Shown piece after piece: positions 27,197 to 36,711 of a stretch of 64,000 bases of DNA; position 1 is the stretch's first letter, and every line of letters starts with the position of its first letter. Origin of the DNA: Mycolicibacterium bacteremicum (GTDB lineage Bacteria; Actinomycetota; Actinomycetes; Mycobacteriales; Mycobacteriaceae). The DNA lies in NCBI RefSeq assembly GCF_002086115.1, contig NZ_MVHJ01000008.1, positions 62,001 to 126,000 on the forward strand, read 5' to 3'. Below the pieces are notes generated by a model, which had not been told where the DNA came from, ran no database searches, and worked only from the letters and a program-made list of their open reading frames with translations. Position numbers and translations under genes: made by a program.

Positions 27197-28411
27197 GTGT
27201 ACCTCGACCCGTCCGATCTGTTGGTTCTCGGTGACGGCCACGCCCTGGCCGTCATCAACCGGGACGGTGCGCTGTCGGCCGTGCCGGCCCGCGCGGAGCA
27301 CGGTGGTTGGCGCCGCGCGGGCGCCGGTGATGGCACGGCAGAAGCGTTGATCCGCCTGCTCACCCGGGCACCCGGCCGGACCGAGCAGGGCCGGTTCGTG
27401 ATCACGTCCTGGACCGGACGCCGCGACACCCGCGGCGAGCGCGCCATCACCGTCGACCAGACCAACGAATCCGTCATCGTCGGCGACGCGGCCGTGGTCA
27501 AGTGGGCCACCCACCTCGAGCCCGGACCGCATCCGGCGCCCGGCCGGTTGTCGACACTGACCGCGGCCGGATTCACGGCGATGCCCGCACCGTGGGGTCT
27601 GGTGACCTGGTGCCCCGACGGGGGCGCCGAAACCCTGGTGGCCAGCGTGAGTGCCTACCTGCCCGCGGCGAGCGACGGGTGGACCTGGGGTATCGAACTG
27701 TTCGCGGCAGCCACCAAGGCGGGCGATCCGCGCCCGGCCACCGCCGCGTGCGCCGAGGTGGGTGTCGCCGTCGCCGACATGCACAGCGCACTGGCCGCCA
27801 CCGTCACCGTGTCGACAGCCGAGGATGCCGGTCGCTGGCTCGACGGTGCGCGCCAAACCCTCGCGGCGGCAACGGCCCTGGCCGGGCCGGATACCGCGGC
27901 CGTGCTGGACGGATACGGGTCGCAGATCGCGGACACGCTGGCCGGTATCGGCGACCTCGTCGGCGTACCTATCCTGGACGCGCACGGTGATCTGCATGTC
28001 GGCCAGGTGCTGCGCAGTCAGGACCGCTTCGTCATCACCGATTTCGACGGCAACCCGGTGCTGCCGCCGGGGCAGCGGGCGCTGCCTGCGCCGGCCGCGC
28101 TCGACGTGGCGGGCCTGGTGCAGTCGCTGGCCCACGTCGAGATCGTGGTACCCAGGTATCACGAACTCGACCCGATCTCGTTGCGCCGCATCGGCCGCGC
28201 CGCCCGGGCCGCCTTCCTGGACTCCTATACGGCCCGCCTCGCCGAGAACGGCCATCTGCACCTGTTCACCGCCCACGCCATGGGCGCCTTCCGGCTCCAG
28301 CAGGTGTTACGCGAAATCGTCTACGCGGGCCGGCATCTGCCCCGCTGGATGTACGTGCCGGACGCCGCGCTACCCGCCCTTCTGAAAGGTGACGACCTTG
28401 AATCCCGATGA
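27197..28411 (+). CDS. Maltokinase-fold sugar kinase, glucosamine-kinase (GlcNK)-like
   Basis: A 404-residue aminoglycoside-phosphotransferase/maltokinase-fold kinase. A likely ATP-binding Lys is in AVVKWATHLE (about residue 102). The catalytic loop is AHGDLHVGQVLR (His263-His267 region) and the metal-binding loop ITDFDGNPV (282-287). The spacing and the C-terminal REIVYAGRHLPRWMYVPD resemble the actinobacterial glucosamine kinase family described from Streptacidiphilus jiangxiensis, related to mycobacterial maltokinase but lacking fusion to TreS. It would phosphorylate free glucosamine or a similar amino sugar at O6. The GTG at 27197 begins 2 bp past the GT stop, and the gene end overlaps the SIS gene. 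Substrate is inferred, not shown. Confidence 0.75.
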   Translation: MYLDPSDLLVLGDGHALAVINRDGALSAVPARAEHGGWRRAGAGDGTAEALIRLLTRAPGRTEQGRFVITSWTGRRDTRGERAITVDQTNESVIVGDAAVVKWATHLEPGPHPAPGRLSTLTAAGFTAMPAPWGLVTWCPDGGAETLVASVSAYLPAASDGWTWGIELFAAATKAGDPRPATAACAEVGVAVADMHSALAATVTVSTAEDAGRWLDGARQTLAAATALAGPDTAAVLDGYGSQIADTLAGIGDLVGVPILDAHGDLHVGQVLRSQDRFVITDFDGNPVLPPGQRALPAPAALDVAGLVQSLAHVEIVVPRYHELDPISLRRIGRAARAAFLDSYTARLAENGHLHLFTAHAMGAFRLQQVLREIVYAGRHLPRWMYVPDAALPALLKGDDLESR

Positions 28412-29390
28412 GTTCGCCGGGGACCTGGCCCGCAAGCCCGAGACGCTGACCGCGCTGGCCGAGGGGCTGGCCGCGCACAACCCCTGGGCCGACGTGGTGC
28501 CGGCCGGTATCGACCGGGTCGTCTACCTCGGGATGGGGTCCTCGGCGTATGCCGGTGGCGTCGCGGCGGCCCGATTGCGCGCCCGCGGCGTGTGCGCCGT
28601 GTCCGATATCGCCTCGACCGATCTGCTGCCGCAGTGGGGGCCCACGACGCTGGTCGTCGCGACCTCCGCGACGGGTGGATCGGTGGAGACCCTGGACGCG
28701 CTGCGGCGCATCGACCCCACCTCGACCACGGTGGCATTGACCAATACGCCCGGCTCTGCCATCACCGAGCAGTGCTCGGCGACGGTCGATCTGGTGGCCG
28801 GCCCGGAGGTCGGCGGGGTCGCCTGCCGCAGCTTCGCGCACACGCTGGCGTTGTACCTGGCGCTGGAATGCCACCTCACCGGCACGCCGACCGACACCGT
28901 GGTGCGCACCGTCCGAGCGGCCGCGCACGCCGCCGAATGGCTGCTCGGCGAGGAGGACAACTGGCTGCCCGAGGTTGCGCATAAGCTCCTGGGTCCCGAC
29001 GAGATCCAGCTGTGCGCGCCGGCACGACGATTCTCCTCCGCCCAGCAGGGTGCGCTGATGCTGCGGGAGGGGCCGCGGCGCAGTGCGATCGGTTGCGAGA
29101 CAGGCGACTGGAGTCACGTGGACGTCTACCGCACCAAGAACACCGACCTGCGGATGCTGGTGTTCGCCGGGTCGGCCTGGGAGGCACAGATGTTCGAGTG
29201 GACCGGCCTCCGGAAGACCACGGTCGTCGGTGTCAGTGGCGATGTCCCCGGTGCCACCGCCACGCTGCGCTACCCCGGTGACACCGACGACGACGTGCGG
29301 TTGCTCACCGAGACACTGGTGCCCGAACTGCTGGCGGCACGCGCCTGGCAGGCCCAGTCGTCCAGGCCGGAATCGGCGGGTGCGCAGTGA
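28398..29390 (+). CDS. SIS-domain phosphosugar isomerase/deaminase-like protein
   Basis: About 330 residues with two SIS domains, as in the isomerase half of GlmS but without a glutaminase domain. Phosphosugar-binding segments are VYLGMGSSAYAGG and SATGGSVETLDAL in the first domain and SSAQQGALMLREG in the second. Stand-alone enzymes of this type deaminate or isomerise amino-sugar phosphates or cleave sugar-amine 6-phosphates. Placed after a glucosamine-kinase-like enzyme, it would act on the phosphorylated amino sugar. I prefer the TTG at 28398 because GAAAGG lies 8 nt upstream; a GTG at 28389 would sit on that site. Both overlap the kinase gene. The stop overlaps the next start (GTGA). Confidence 0.78.
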   Translation: MNPDEFAGDLARKPETLTALAEGLAAHNPWADVVPAGIDRVVYLGMGSSAYAGGVAAARLRARGVCAVSDIASTDLLPQWGPTTLVVATSATGGSVETLDALRRIDPTSTTVALTNTPGSAITEQCSATVDLVAGPEVGGVACRSFAHTLALYLALECHLTGTPTDTVVRTVRAAAHAAEWLLGEEDNWLPEVAHKLLGPDEIQLCAPARRFSSAQQGALMLREGPRRSAIGCETGDWSHVDVYRTKNTDLRMLVFAGSAWEAQMFEWTGLRKTTVVGVSGDVPGATATLRYPGDTDDDVRLLTETLVPELLAARAWQAQSSRPESAGAQ

Positions 29391-30757
29391 CCGTCAACGG
29401 CGGTGTCTCGTTCTGGTGGCAACAGCTCGGCATCCCGCGGCCCCGCCCCGCGCTGACCGGCTCCATCGATGTCGACGTGGCGATCATCGGGGCCGGATAC
29501 ACCGGTCTGTGGACGGCCTACTACCTCAAGCGGGCCCAACCGGATCTGCGGATCGCCGTGCTGGAGGCCAGGTTTGCAGGTTTCGGCGCCTCCGGCCGCA
29601 ACGGTGGCTGGCTGACCAATTCGATCACCGGCGGTCACGACCGGATGGCCGCCGCCGCCGGCCGTACCGCCACCGACGCCCATCAGCTCGCGCTCAATCA
29701 GACCGTCGACGAGGTCATCGATGTCGCCCGCGCCGAGGGCATCGATGCCGACATCCGCAAGGGTGGTGAGCTCAACGTCGCCTACACGCCGGCGCAACTG
29801 CGCCGGCTCACCGCCGCCGCGGCGGCGGCCCGGCAGTGGTCGCACACCGATGTCGAGTTGCTGTCGGCCTCCGAGAGTGCCGCCCGGGTCAATGTGGCCG
29901 GGACCCTCGGCGGCATCTGGCATCCGCACTGCGCGCGGGTGAATCCGGCAAAGCTGGTGCGCGGGTTGGCCGATGCCGTGCAGCGCCTCGGCGTGGCGAT
30001 CTATGAGAACAGCCCGGTGATCGCGATCGAGCCGGGGCGGGCCCGCACGGTGTCGGCCACGGTGCGGGCCGCGCATGTGCTGCGCGCCACCGAGGGATTC
30101 ACCGCCAACCTGGCCGGTGAACACCGAACCTGGTTGCCGATGAACTCGTCGATGATCGTCACCGAACCGCTGACCGCCCGCGTCTGGGAATCCGTCGGCT
30201 GGGAGCACGGCGACACCCTCGGCGATTTCGCGCATGTGTACATGTACGCCCAGCGCACCGCAGATGACCGGATCGCCTTCGGCGGCCGCGGGATTCCGTA
30301 CCGGTTCGGCTCGACCGTCGACACCGACGGTTCGACGCAACCATCGGCGATCGCCGGTCTGGCCGCACTGCTGCGCCGGTTCTTCCCCGCGGCCGCTGGC
30401 GCGGCGATCGACCACGCCTGGTCCGGTGTGCTCGGTGTGCCCCGCGACTGGTCGGCCACGGTGACCTACGACCACCGCACCGGACTCGGATACGCGGGCG
30501 GCTACGTCGGCACCGGTGTCACCGCCACCAACCTGGCCGGCCGCACGTTGGCGGACCTGGTGCTGCGCCGTGACACCGACCTGACCCGGTTGCCCTGGGT
30601 CGGCCACCGCGCCCGCAAGTGGGAGTTCGAACCGTTGCGTTACCTTGCGGTGCAGGGCATCTACGCGGCCTACCGGGCCGCCGACCGACAGGAGGCCCGC
30701 GGTCGGCGGTCGAGCTCGCCGATCGCGCGGATCGCCGATATCGTCGCCGGCCGCTGA
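29387..30757 (+). CDS. FAD-dependent amine/amino-acid oxidoreductase (DAO family), copy 2
   Basis: A 456-residue DAO-fold oxidase. FAD motif VAIIGAGYTGLWTAYYL (GxGxxG about residues 29-34), then FGASGRNGGWLTNS and the C-terminal YVGTGVTATNLAGR. It resembles the oxidase of the left arm but is clearly distinct, with different middle and C-terminal parts. It is the last gene of the TetR-GT-kinase-SIS operon and coupled to the SIS gene (GTGA). It should oxidise a C-N bond, perhaps in a sugar-amine conjugate, to release a free amino sugar or aldehyde; this is an inference. A small hairpin follows the stop. Confidence 0.85.
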   Translation: MTVNGGVSFWWQQLGIPRPRPALTGSIDVDVAIIGAGYTGLWTAYYLKRAQPDLRIAVLEARFAGFGASGRNGGWLTNSITGGHDRMAAAAGRTATDAHQLALNQTVDEVIDVARAEGIDADIRKGGELNVAYTPAQLRRLTAAAAAARQWSHTDVELLSASESAARVNVAGTLGGIWHPHCARVNPAKLVRGLADAVQRLGVAIYENSPVIAIEPGRARTVSATVRAAHVLRATEGFTANLAGEHRTWLPMNSSMIVTEPLTARVWESVGWEHGDTLGDFAHVYMYAQRTADDRIAFGGRGIPYRFGSTVDTDGSTQPSAIAGLAALLRRFFPAAAGAAIDHAWSGVLGVPRDWSATVTYDHRTGLGYAGGYVGTGVTATNLAGRTLADLVLRRDTDLTRLPWVGHRARKWEFEPLRYLAVQGIYAAYRAADRQEARGRRSSSPIARIADIVAGR

Positions 30758-30762
30758 GCCGC

Positions 30763-30777
30763 CGGCGACGATCGCCG
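30763..30777. terminator. Small hairpin between convergent oxidase and purH
   Basis: CGGCGA-CGA-TCGCCG, a 6-bp stem with a 3-nt loop, lies in the 33 bp between the convergent stops. It is a weak terminator candidate for either gene. Confidence 0.35.
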
Positions 30778-30790
30778 ATGGGGCGTGTGC

Positions 30791-32353
30791 CTAGTGCGCG
30801 AAGTGCCGCGCCCCGGTCAGGTACAGCGTGATGCCCGCCGCCGTCGCGGCCGCGGTCACCTCGTCGTCGCGCACCGAACCACCCGGGTGTACAACCGCTT
30901 TCACCCCGGCGTCGATCAGCGTCTGCAGACCGTCGGGGAACGGGAAGAACGCATCCGAGGAGGCCACCGCGCCCTGGGTGCGCTCCCCCGCCCGCTCGAC
31001 GGCCAGCCGGGCGGCGTCGACCCGGTTGACCTGACCCATGCCCACCCCGACCGTCGCACCGTCCTTGGCGATCACGATCGCATTGGACTTCACCGCCCGG
31101 CCCGCTCGCCAGGCGAAGACCAGATCGGCCAGCGTCTGCGCGTCGGCGGCCTCGCCGGTGGCCAGCGTCCAGTTGTTCGGATCGTCACCCTCGGCGTCGA
31201 GGGCGTCACGCTGCTGGACCAGCAGACCGCCGCTGATCGGGCGCAACTCGGTGGCGGTGCCCTCGGGTTCACCGGCGACCAGGATGCGGATGTTCTTCTT
31301 CTTGGACAGCACCTCGACCGCGCCGGGCTCATACGCCGGCGCGACGATCACCTCGGTGAAGATATCGGCCACCGTCTCGGCCATCTCGACGCTGACGGTG
31401 GTGTTGGTGGCGATGACCCCGCCGAACGCCGAGAGCGGATCGCAGGCGTGCGCCTTGGCGTGCGCATCGGCGACCGACGTCGTGGACACCGCGATACCGC
31501 ACGGGTTGGCGTGCTTGATGATCGCCACACAGGTCTGCTCGTGGTCGAATGCCGCGCGCCAGGCCGCGTCGGCATCGGTGTAGTTGTTGTAGGACATCTC
31601 CTTGCCATGCAACTGCTCGGCCTGGGCCAGGCCCGGCCAGGCCGAGTCGTCCCGGTACAGGGCCGCGCGCTGGTGCGGGTTCTCGCCGTAGCGCAGCACC
31701 GCGGTGCGCCGCGAGGTGGACCCGACCCAGCGCGGCAGCGCCGCCGCATCCTCTTCGGGGGACAGCACCGCGACCATCCAGCTGGCCACCGCCACGTCGT
31801 ACTCGGCGGTGTGCTGGAAGGCCAACGCCGCCAGCTTCTTCCGCTCGGCGAGGGTGAAGCCGCCGTCGCGCACCGCGGCCAGCACGCCGTCATACCCGAG
31901 CGGGTCGACCACGACGGCCACACTCGGATGGTTCTTGGCGGCGGCGCGCACCATCGACGGGCCGCCGATGTCGATCTGCTCCACACATTCGTCGGGCGCG
32001 GCGCCGGAGGCCACCGTCTCGGTGAACGGGTACAGGTTCACCACCACCAGCTCGAACGGCGCGATACCCAGGTCGGCCAGCGCACTCTCGTGTTCGGGCT
32101 TGCGCAGGTCGGCCAGCAGTCCGGCGTGCACCTTCGGGTGCAGCGTCTTCACCCGGCCGTCGAGCACCTCGGGGAAACCAGTGACATCCTCGACCGGGGT
32201 CACCGGAACACCAGCGTCGGCAATCGTTTTCGCGGTCGACCCGGTCGACACGATGCTCACGCCGGCGGCGTGCAGGCCGCGAGCCAGATCGGCCAGACCG
32301 GTCTTGTCGTACACACTGATCAACGCCCGCCGGATCGGCTTACGTTCGCTCAT
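30791..32353 (-). CDS. purH: Bifunctional AICAR transformylase / IMP cyclohydrolase PurH
   Basis: A 520-residue enzyme of the last two steps of purine synthesis. The N-terminal cyclohydrolase domain (1-200) begins [19 protein letters not shown] and includes [15 protein letters not shown]. The C-terminal transformylase domain contains [20 protein letters not shown] and the C-terminal GGSVRDDEV and ARHFAH. The ATG overlaps the purN stop (ATGA), so the two are coupled. Order perM-purN-purH is as in M. tuberculosis. Confidence 0.98.
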   Translation of the reverse strand: MSERKPIRRALISVYDKTGLADLARGLHAAGVSIVSTGSTAKTIADAGVPVTPVEDVTGFPEVLDGRVKTLHPKVHAGLLADLRKPEHESALADLGIAPFELVVVNLYPFTETVASGAAPDECVEQIDIGGPSMVRAAAKNHPSVAVVVDPLGYDGVLAAVRDGGFTLAERKKLAALAFQHTAEYDVAVASWMVAVLSPEEDAAALPRWVGSTSRRTAVLRYGENPHQRAALYRDDSAWPGLAQAEQLHGKEMSYNNYTDADAAWRAAFDHEQTCVAIIKHANPCGIAVSTTSVADAHAKAHACDPLSAFGGVIATNTTVSVEMAETVADIFTEVIVAPAYEPGAVEVLSKKKNIRILVAGEPEGTATELRPISGGLLVQQRDALDAEGDDPNNWTLATGEAADAQTLADLVFAWRAGRAVKSNAIVIAKDGATVGVGMGQVNRVDAARLAVERAGERTQGAVASSDAFFPFPDGLQTLIDAGVKAVVHPGGSVRDDEVTAAATAAGITLYLTGARHFAH

Positions 32354-32982
32354 CCCAGGATTGCCTTTCGTCCGTTCCAGGTCAGGCCGCGCGTCGCCAG
32401 CGCGGCCAGCACGTCCACCAACAACGTCCGTTCGACGATCTTGATGCGTTCGTGCAAGGTCTCTTCCGTGTCATCGTCGCGTACGGCCACCGCCTGCTGG
32501 GCCAGGATCGGCCCGGTGTCCACGCCGGCGTCGACCAGATGCACCGTGCAACCGGTCACCCGGACCCCGTGCTCCAGCGCATCGGCCACCGCATGCGCGC
32601 CCGGGAACGCCGGCAGCAACGCCGGATGGGTGTTGAGCACCCGGCCCGGATACCGGGAAAGGAACTGCGGCCCAAGAATCTTCATGAATCCGGCGCTGAC
32701 CACCAGATCCGGCTGATGCGCCGCGACCGCCTCGGTCAGCGCGGCGTCCCAGGCGGACCGGTCGGGGTGATCGGCAAGGCGGGTCTGAAAGGTGGGCAGA
32801 CCGGCCGACTCGGCGATCTCCAGGGCCCGGCACGCCCGGTCCGCGCCGACGGCGACCACGCGGGCCGGGTAGTCGCCGACCGCGGCCTCCAGCAGCGCGT
32901 CGAGCAGGGAACCGGTCCCCGAGGCCAGCACCACCAGCCGGGCCGGTGCGCTGGGCGGCACTCGGAGGCTTGGCTGCTGCAC
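32350..32982 (-). CDS. purN: Phosphoribosylglycinamide formyltransferase PurN
   Basis: A 210-residue GAR transformylase using 10-formyl-tetrahydrofolate. The N-terminal phosphate-binding segment is [16 protein letters not shown]; the catalytic triad region is visible: Asn and His in [14 protein letters not shown] and Asp in [12 protein letters not shown]. The GTG at 32982 is chosen by family length and by the 10-bp gap to the upstream perM gene; its ribosome binding site is weak. Coupled to purH by a 4-bp overlap. Confidence 0.95.
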   Translation of the reverse strand: MQQPSLRVPPSAPARLVVLASGTGSLLDALLEAAVGDYPARVVAVGADRACRALEIAESAGLPTFQTRLADHPDRSAWDAALTEAVAAHQPDLVVSAGFMKILGPQFLSRYPGRVLNTHPALLPAFPGAHAVADALEHGVRVTGCTVHLVDAGVDTGPILAQQAVAVRDDDTEETLHERIKIVERTLLVDVLAALATRGLTWNGRKAILG

Positions 32983-32992
32983 GCGCAGCAGC

Positions 32993-34489
32993 CTAGTCGC
33001 CCTGCTCGCGGCGCTTATCGGCGACCACGTCCGGTACGTCCCCGTCGACCATGAAGTGATCCTCGGGATCCAGCGGCGGCTCGTCCTCCACGCGCGCCCG
33101 CACCTGCCGCGGTTCGTCGACGTCCACGATCTCGGCGTCCAGGATGTCGGCGTCCACGAACTCCGCATCCACGAACTGCGCGTCGACAAACCCGTCCGCC
33201 GCGACGTCCTCGTCCCGGTACTCGCCGTCGGCGCCGCGCGGGTCACCACCCTGGAAGATGACCTCGGTATCGGCCTCCGCGGTGTCGAACGCGCCGGTGC
33301 CGAACGCCCCGGTGTCGGTCTCCTCCGCATCGGGGGCGTCGGCAACGGGCGCCGGCCTGGCCCGCCGGGGCCGTCGCGTCAGCCCACCGGCCATCACCAC
33401 GGTCAGCCCACCGACCACGGCGAACCACACGAACACGGCCGGGCCGAAGGTGGCCTGGTCGACGCCGACATCACCGAAGTTGCCCAGCCGGCCGCCCCCG
33501 GCGTAGCCGAGCAACGCCATGGTCAGGGCGGCCGTGCCGGCCGCGACGGCCAGTTTGGCCAGCGCGATCGGCCACGGCGCCGCCCGCCGGGAGCACTGCT
33601 GGCCCAGCGCGACCGCCGCGACGGCCGCCACGATCAACAACGCCACCCAGATCGGTCCGAGCGGTGGGGTCGGCACCGCGGCCAGCACCGGCACCGCCGG
33701 GATGTCACCGCCGAGCACGGTGAACGAGCTGAAGGTGGCCAGGCCGATGTGCGCGCTGGACCCGACGGCCACCGCCGCGGTGCCCACCAGCACGTTCGGG
33801 ATGTACAGGATGGACAGCAGGGTCAGGCTGAGCTGGCCGAACAGCGAGTCGGTGATCCCGAACAGGTCGTGCATGGTGCCCCAGTGCACGATGATCGACC
33901 CCGCGGCGACCACACCGCACAGTCCGAGCAGCGCCAGCACGCCGGTGGCGGCGGCGCGCAGCGCCTCGGGCAACCAGCGCGGCAGCCAGGTCAGGCCGGC
34001 CAGCCGACCGGTCATCAGCACGCCGAGCAGCGCACCGATGGCGTGGACGACGAACACCCCGGCGAAGGCCCGTGCCGCGTCGGGCGTCTGCAACTGGGTG
34101 ATCACCGAGGAGGCGTCGTGGATCACCGCCAGCGCGATGGCCGCGATGAGCAGCGGCCCGCCGAGGGCGGAGGCCACCACCCAGCGGGTGACGAACCAGG
34201 AGGAGCGGGCCGCCGCGGCCGCCGTGGTGCGGGCGGTGGCCCACACCATCAGCAGCACCGGCAGCAACGGCATCACGCCGAGTTCGCGCCCGCCGATGGA
34301 GACCGGGACCTGATGCACCCCGAGCCACATGCTGGCCACGGCGCCGAAGGCCCCGGTCATATCGCTGTTGGCGATCAGCAGCTGCAGCAGCGTGATCGCG
34401 GCGATGATCCCCAGCGCGGCAACCGACGGCCCGAACGCCACCCGCAGCAGGTCACGTGCCTGCCGGGTGCCGACCGATCGGTTATCCAC
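32993..34489 (-). CDS. perM: Integral membrane protein PerM (DUF6350)
   Basis: About 498 residues with roughly 10-12 hydrophobic helices in residues 15-390, followed by an acidic cytosolic tail. The membrane part matches Rv0955 (PerM), a protein linked to cell division and chronic infection in M. tuberculosis; matching segments include [17 protein letters not shown] and [15 protein letters not shown] set the start at the GTG at 34489 ([14 protein letters not shown]), which aligns with the M. tuberculosis start; an earlier GTG is in frame at 34525. The tail carries a short run of pentad repeats ([25 protein letters not shown]) not known to me from the M. tuberculosis protein. First gene of the perM-purN-purH group. 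Confidence 0.9.
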   Translation of the reverse strand: MDNRSVGTRQARDLLRVAFGPSVAALGIIAAITLLQLLIANSDMTGAFGAVASMWLGVHQVPVSIGGRELGVMPLLPVLLMVWATARTTAAAAARSSWFVTRWVVASALGGPLLIAAIALAVIHDASSVITQLQTPDAARAFAGVFVVHAIGALLGVLMTGRLAGLTWLPRWLPEALRAAATGVLALLGLCGVVAAGSIIVHWGTMHDLFGITDSLFGQLSLTLLSILYIPNVLVGTAAVAVGSSAHIGLATFSSFTVLGGDIPAVPVLAAVPTPPLGPIWVALLIVAAVAAVALGQQCSRRAAPWPIALAKLAVAAGTAALTMALLGYAGGGRLGNFGDVGVDQATFGPAVFVWFAVVGGLTVVMAGGLTRRPRRARPAPVADAPDAEETDTGAFGTGAFDTAEADTEVIFQGGDPRGADGEYRDEDVAADGFVDAQFVDAEFVDADILDAEIVDVDEPRQVRARVEDEPPLDPEDHFMVDGDVPDVVADKRREQGD

Positions 34490-34561
34490 TAGCTGGGTCG
34501 CTCCTCGCACACTGGGTTCACGCACGCCCGGTCCGCCTTGTCCGGGCGCGCGACGCCCAGA

Positions 34562-35512
34562 CTACGACGAGGGCGGCCCGGACTGGGGTGCGGACTCGGA
34601 CTGCGATTGTGGTGTCGGCGACTGTGTCGGCACCGCGGTGGTGGGCGCCGACGATCCCTGCGGCTGGCCGTATCCGGTCGGTTCACCCGTCCCGCCCGGC
34701 TGCCCGAACGCCGGGAAGCCGGTGGGCGGGGTCGGCGGGCCGGAATGCCCACCCGCGGCGTGCGAATCGGTGTTGGCATCCGAGTAGGACCCACCGGCGC
34801 CGGCGAAGCCGCCGGTGTTGGGGCCGCCACCGGGGTAGGTGCCGTACGGCGTCGGGTAGCCCGGACGCGGCTGCTGCGGCTGGCCGTACTGCTGCGGCTG
34901 ATGCTGCCCCTGGGGTTGTCCCTGGGGTTGTCCCTGGGGTTGTCCGTAGCCGTAGGGCTGCTGGCCGTACTGGCCGTAGGGCTGCTCGTAGCGCGGCTTG
35001 GGCGCCGGCGGGGTCAGCACCCCGGCGTCGAACAGCAGCGCCGCGATCGCGGCGCCGGCCTGCAACACCGTGGTGACGATGATCAGGTACAGACCCCAGC
35101 CGATCGACAACCCGGCCGGGGCGTTGATGACCTCGGCCAGCACCAGCAGCAGCGACAGCGTCGCGACGACGGCCACCAGCCCGGCGCGGGACTTCTGCTT
35201 GGGTAGCAGGCCGATGCCGGCCAGCAGCGCGGCCAGCACCGAGGCCGCCACCGCCAGGCCGAGGCCCGGGGTGCTGCCGCTGGCGCTGCCGAACTGCGGG
35301 AAGTCCGAGTTGCTGATGGTCAGCAGCGGACCGAAGTTGAAGGCATAGGTGCCCAGACCGAAAACCGCCACCGCCGCGCTCAGATACGCGGGCAGCTTGC
35401 TCGGTCCGGCCTGTTCGGGCTCGCCGACCTTGCCGAACTGCTGCGTCGGTGCGACGTACTGGTTGCCCTGCTGTGCAGGCGGATATCCGGGGCCACCGGG
35501 TGGGTAGGTCAT
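34562..35512 (-). CDS. Rv0954-like four-helix membrane protein with Q/P/G-rich tail
   Basis: A 316-residue protein. A short proline-rich N-terminus (MTYPPGGPGYPPAQQ) is followed by four transmembrane helices in residues about 40-175 (DUF5336 region), then a long Gln/Pro/Gly/Tyr-rich tail. It corresponds to M. tuberculosis Rv0954, reported as part of the division complex. The tail contains a low-complexity tract encoded by a perfect 12-bp tandem repeat (GQPQ units, 34909-34944) that is likely to vary between strains. It lies upstream of perM on the same strand, fitting a divisome-related pair. The ATG at 35512 follows AGGAGAGTC. Confidence 0.88.
   Translation of the reverse strand: MTYPPGGPGYPPAQQGNQYVAPTQQFGKVGEPEQAGPSKLPAYLSAAVAVFGLGTYAFNFGPLLTISNSDFPQFGSASGSTPGLGLAVAASVLAALLAGIGLLPKQKSRAGLVAVVATLSLLLVLAEVINAPAGLSIGWGLYLIIVTTVLQAGAAIAALLFDAGVLTPPAPKPRYEQPYGQYGQQPYGYGQPQGQPQGQPQGQHQPQQYGQPQQPRPGYPTPYGTYPGGGPNTGGFAGAGGSYSDANTDSHAAGGHSGPPTPPTGFPAFGQPGGTGEPTGYGQPQGSSAPTTAVPTQSPTPQSQSESAPQSGPPSS
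34909..34944 (-). repeat. 12-bp tandem repeat, three copies
   Basis: Three perfect tandem copies of CCTGGGGTTGTC (plus strand), in frame with the coding sequence, each encoding the four residues GQPQ. Slippage would change the protein by four residues without a frameshift. Confidence 0.85.
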
Positions 35513-35568
35513 GACTCTCCTGTGTGGGCGGTTTCGACCCACGCTAGCGCACCCGCCGGCGCGGCCAC

Positions 35569-36711
35569 TCAGACCGATACGGGCACCGGGGCCCCGTCGA
35601 GGCGCTCCGCGGTGCCGATTTCGGAGCTTTCGATTTCGCGGACCAGCGGCAGCACCTTGTCGCCGAAGTACTCGATTTCCTCCTGGAAGTGGAGGAAGCC
35701 GCCGAGGATCAGATCGACACCACGTTTGCGGTACGCGGCGATCCGCTCGGCGATCTGCTCGGGGGTTCCGATCAGCTGGGTGCGGAACCCGTCGTTGTAC
35801 TGGACCAGGTCTTCGAACGAGGAATCGGCCCACATGCCCTTCTTGTCGCCGGTGGAGTTACCGGCCTGCTGAACTGCCCCGCGGAAGCCCTCGACGGCGG
35901 GCTTGTTGGCCTTGGCGATGATCTCCCGGAGGACCTCTTTCGCTTCCTTTTCCGAGTCCCGGGCGATGATGAACCCGTTCAGCCCGACCTTGACCTCCCG
36001 GCCTGCATCCCGGGCGTGGTCACGCACCTCGACGATCTGCTCGGTGATGCCGTCGAAGTCCTTGCCGTTGGAGAAGTACCAGTCCGCGTAGTGGCCGCCG
36101 TTACGCCGGGCCGCGGTCGAGTTGCCGCCCTGGAACAATTCCGGGTTCGGGCGCTCGGGGGTGTTCAGCGGCTTGGGCTTGAGGGTGAAATCGTGGATCC
36201 GGTAGAAGTCGCCGCGGAAGTCCACATCGTCCTCGGTCCAGATCTTGCGCAGCACCTGCAGGAACTCCGCGCTGCGCCGGTAGCGCTCATCGTGTTCGAG
36301 CCACGGCTCACCCAGGTGGGTGAACTCGTCCTTGAACCAACCTGACACCACATTCACAGCGAAGCGGCCGCCGGACAGGTGATCGGCTGTCGCCCCGAGC
36401 TTGGCCAGCACCGCGGGCTGCCACAGACCGGGGTGCACCGCTGCGATCACCTTGAGCCGCTCGGTGGCCAGCAACAGGGCCAGGCTGAAGCTGGTCGACT
36501 CATGCTGGTACTCGGCGCCGTAGCTGGCCTCGTACCGCACCTGGGACAACGCGTATTCGAAACCGTTGTTCTCCGCGGTCTGCGCCAGCTTCTTGTTGTA
36601 CTCGTAGTTCCAGTCGGTGCGTTGCTCGATATCGCTGGTGACCAGGCCGCCACTGACGTTGGGCACCCAGTAGGCGAACTTGATCTCATCGGCGATGCGT
36701 TCGGTGGTCAT
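35569..36711 (-). CDS. sfnG: FMNH2-dependent dimethylsulfone monooxygenase, SfnG-like
   Basis: A 380-residue luciferase-like (LLM) monooxygenase. Segments IKFAYWVPNVSGGLV, IEQRTDWNYEYN, VNVVSGWFKDEF, GEPWLEHDERYRRS and IGTPEQIAERI match SfnG of Pseudomonas closely as I recall it; SfnG converts dimethylsulfone to methanesulfinate for sulfur scavenging. It needs reduced FMN from a separate reductase, which is not encoded nearby. The ATG at 36711 has no clear ribosome binding site, so initiation may be leaderless or the start may differ. It is divergent from the gene at 36931. Confidence 0.88.
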   Translation of the reverse strand: MTTERIADEIKFAYWVPNVSGGLVTSDIEQRTDWNYEYNKKLAQTAENNGFEYALSQVRYEASYGAEYQHESTSFSLALLLATERLKVIAAVHPGLWQPAVLAKLGATADHLSGGRFAVNVVSGWFKDEFTHLGEPWLEHDERYRRSAEFLQVLRKIWTEDDVDFRGDFYRIHDFTLKPKPLNTPERPNPELFQGGNSTAARRNGGHYADWYFSNGKDFDGITEQIVEVRDHARDAGREVKVGLNGFIIARDSEKEAKEVLREIIAKANKPAVEGFRGAVQQAGNSTGDKKGMWADSSFEDLVQYNDGFRTQLIGTPEQIAERIAAYRKRGVDLILGGFLHFQEEIEYFGDKVLPLVREIESSEIGTAERLDGAPVPVSV

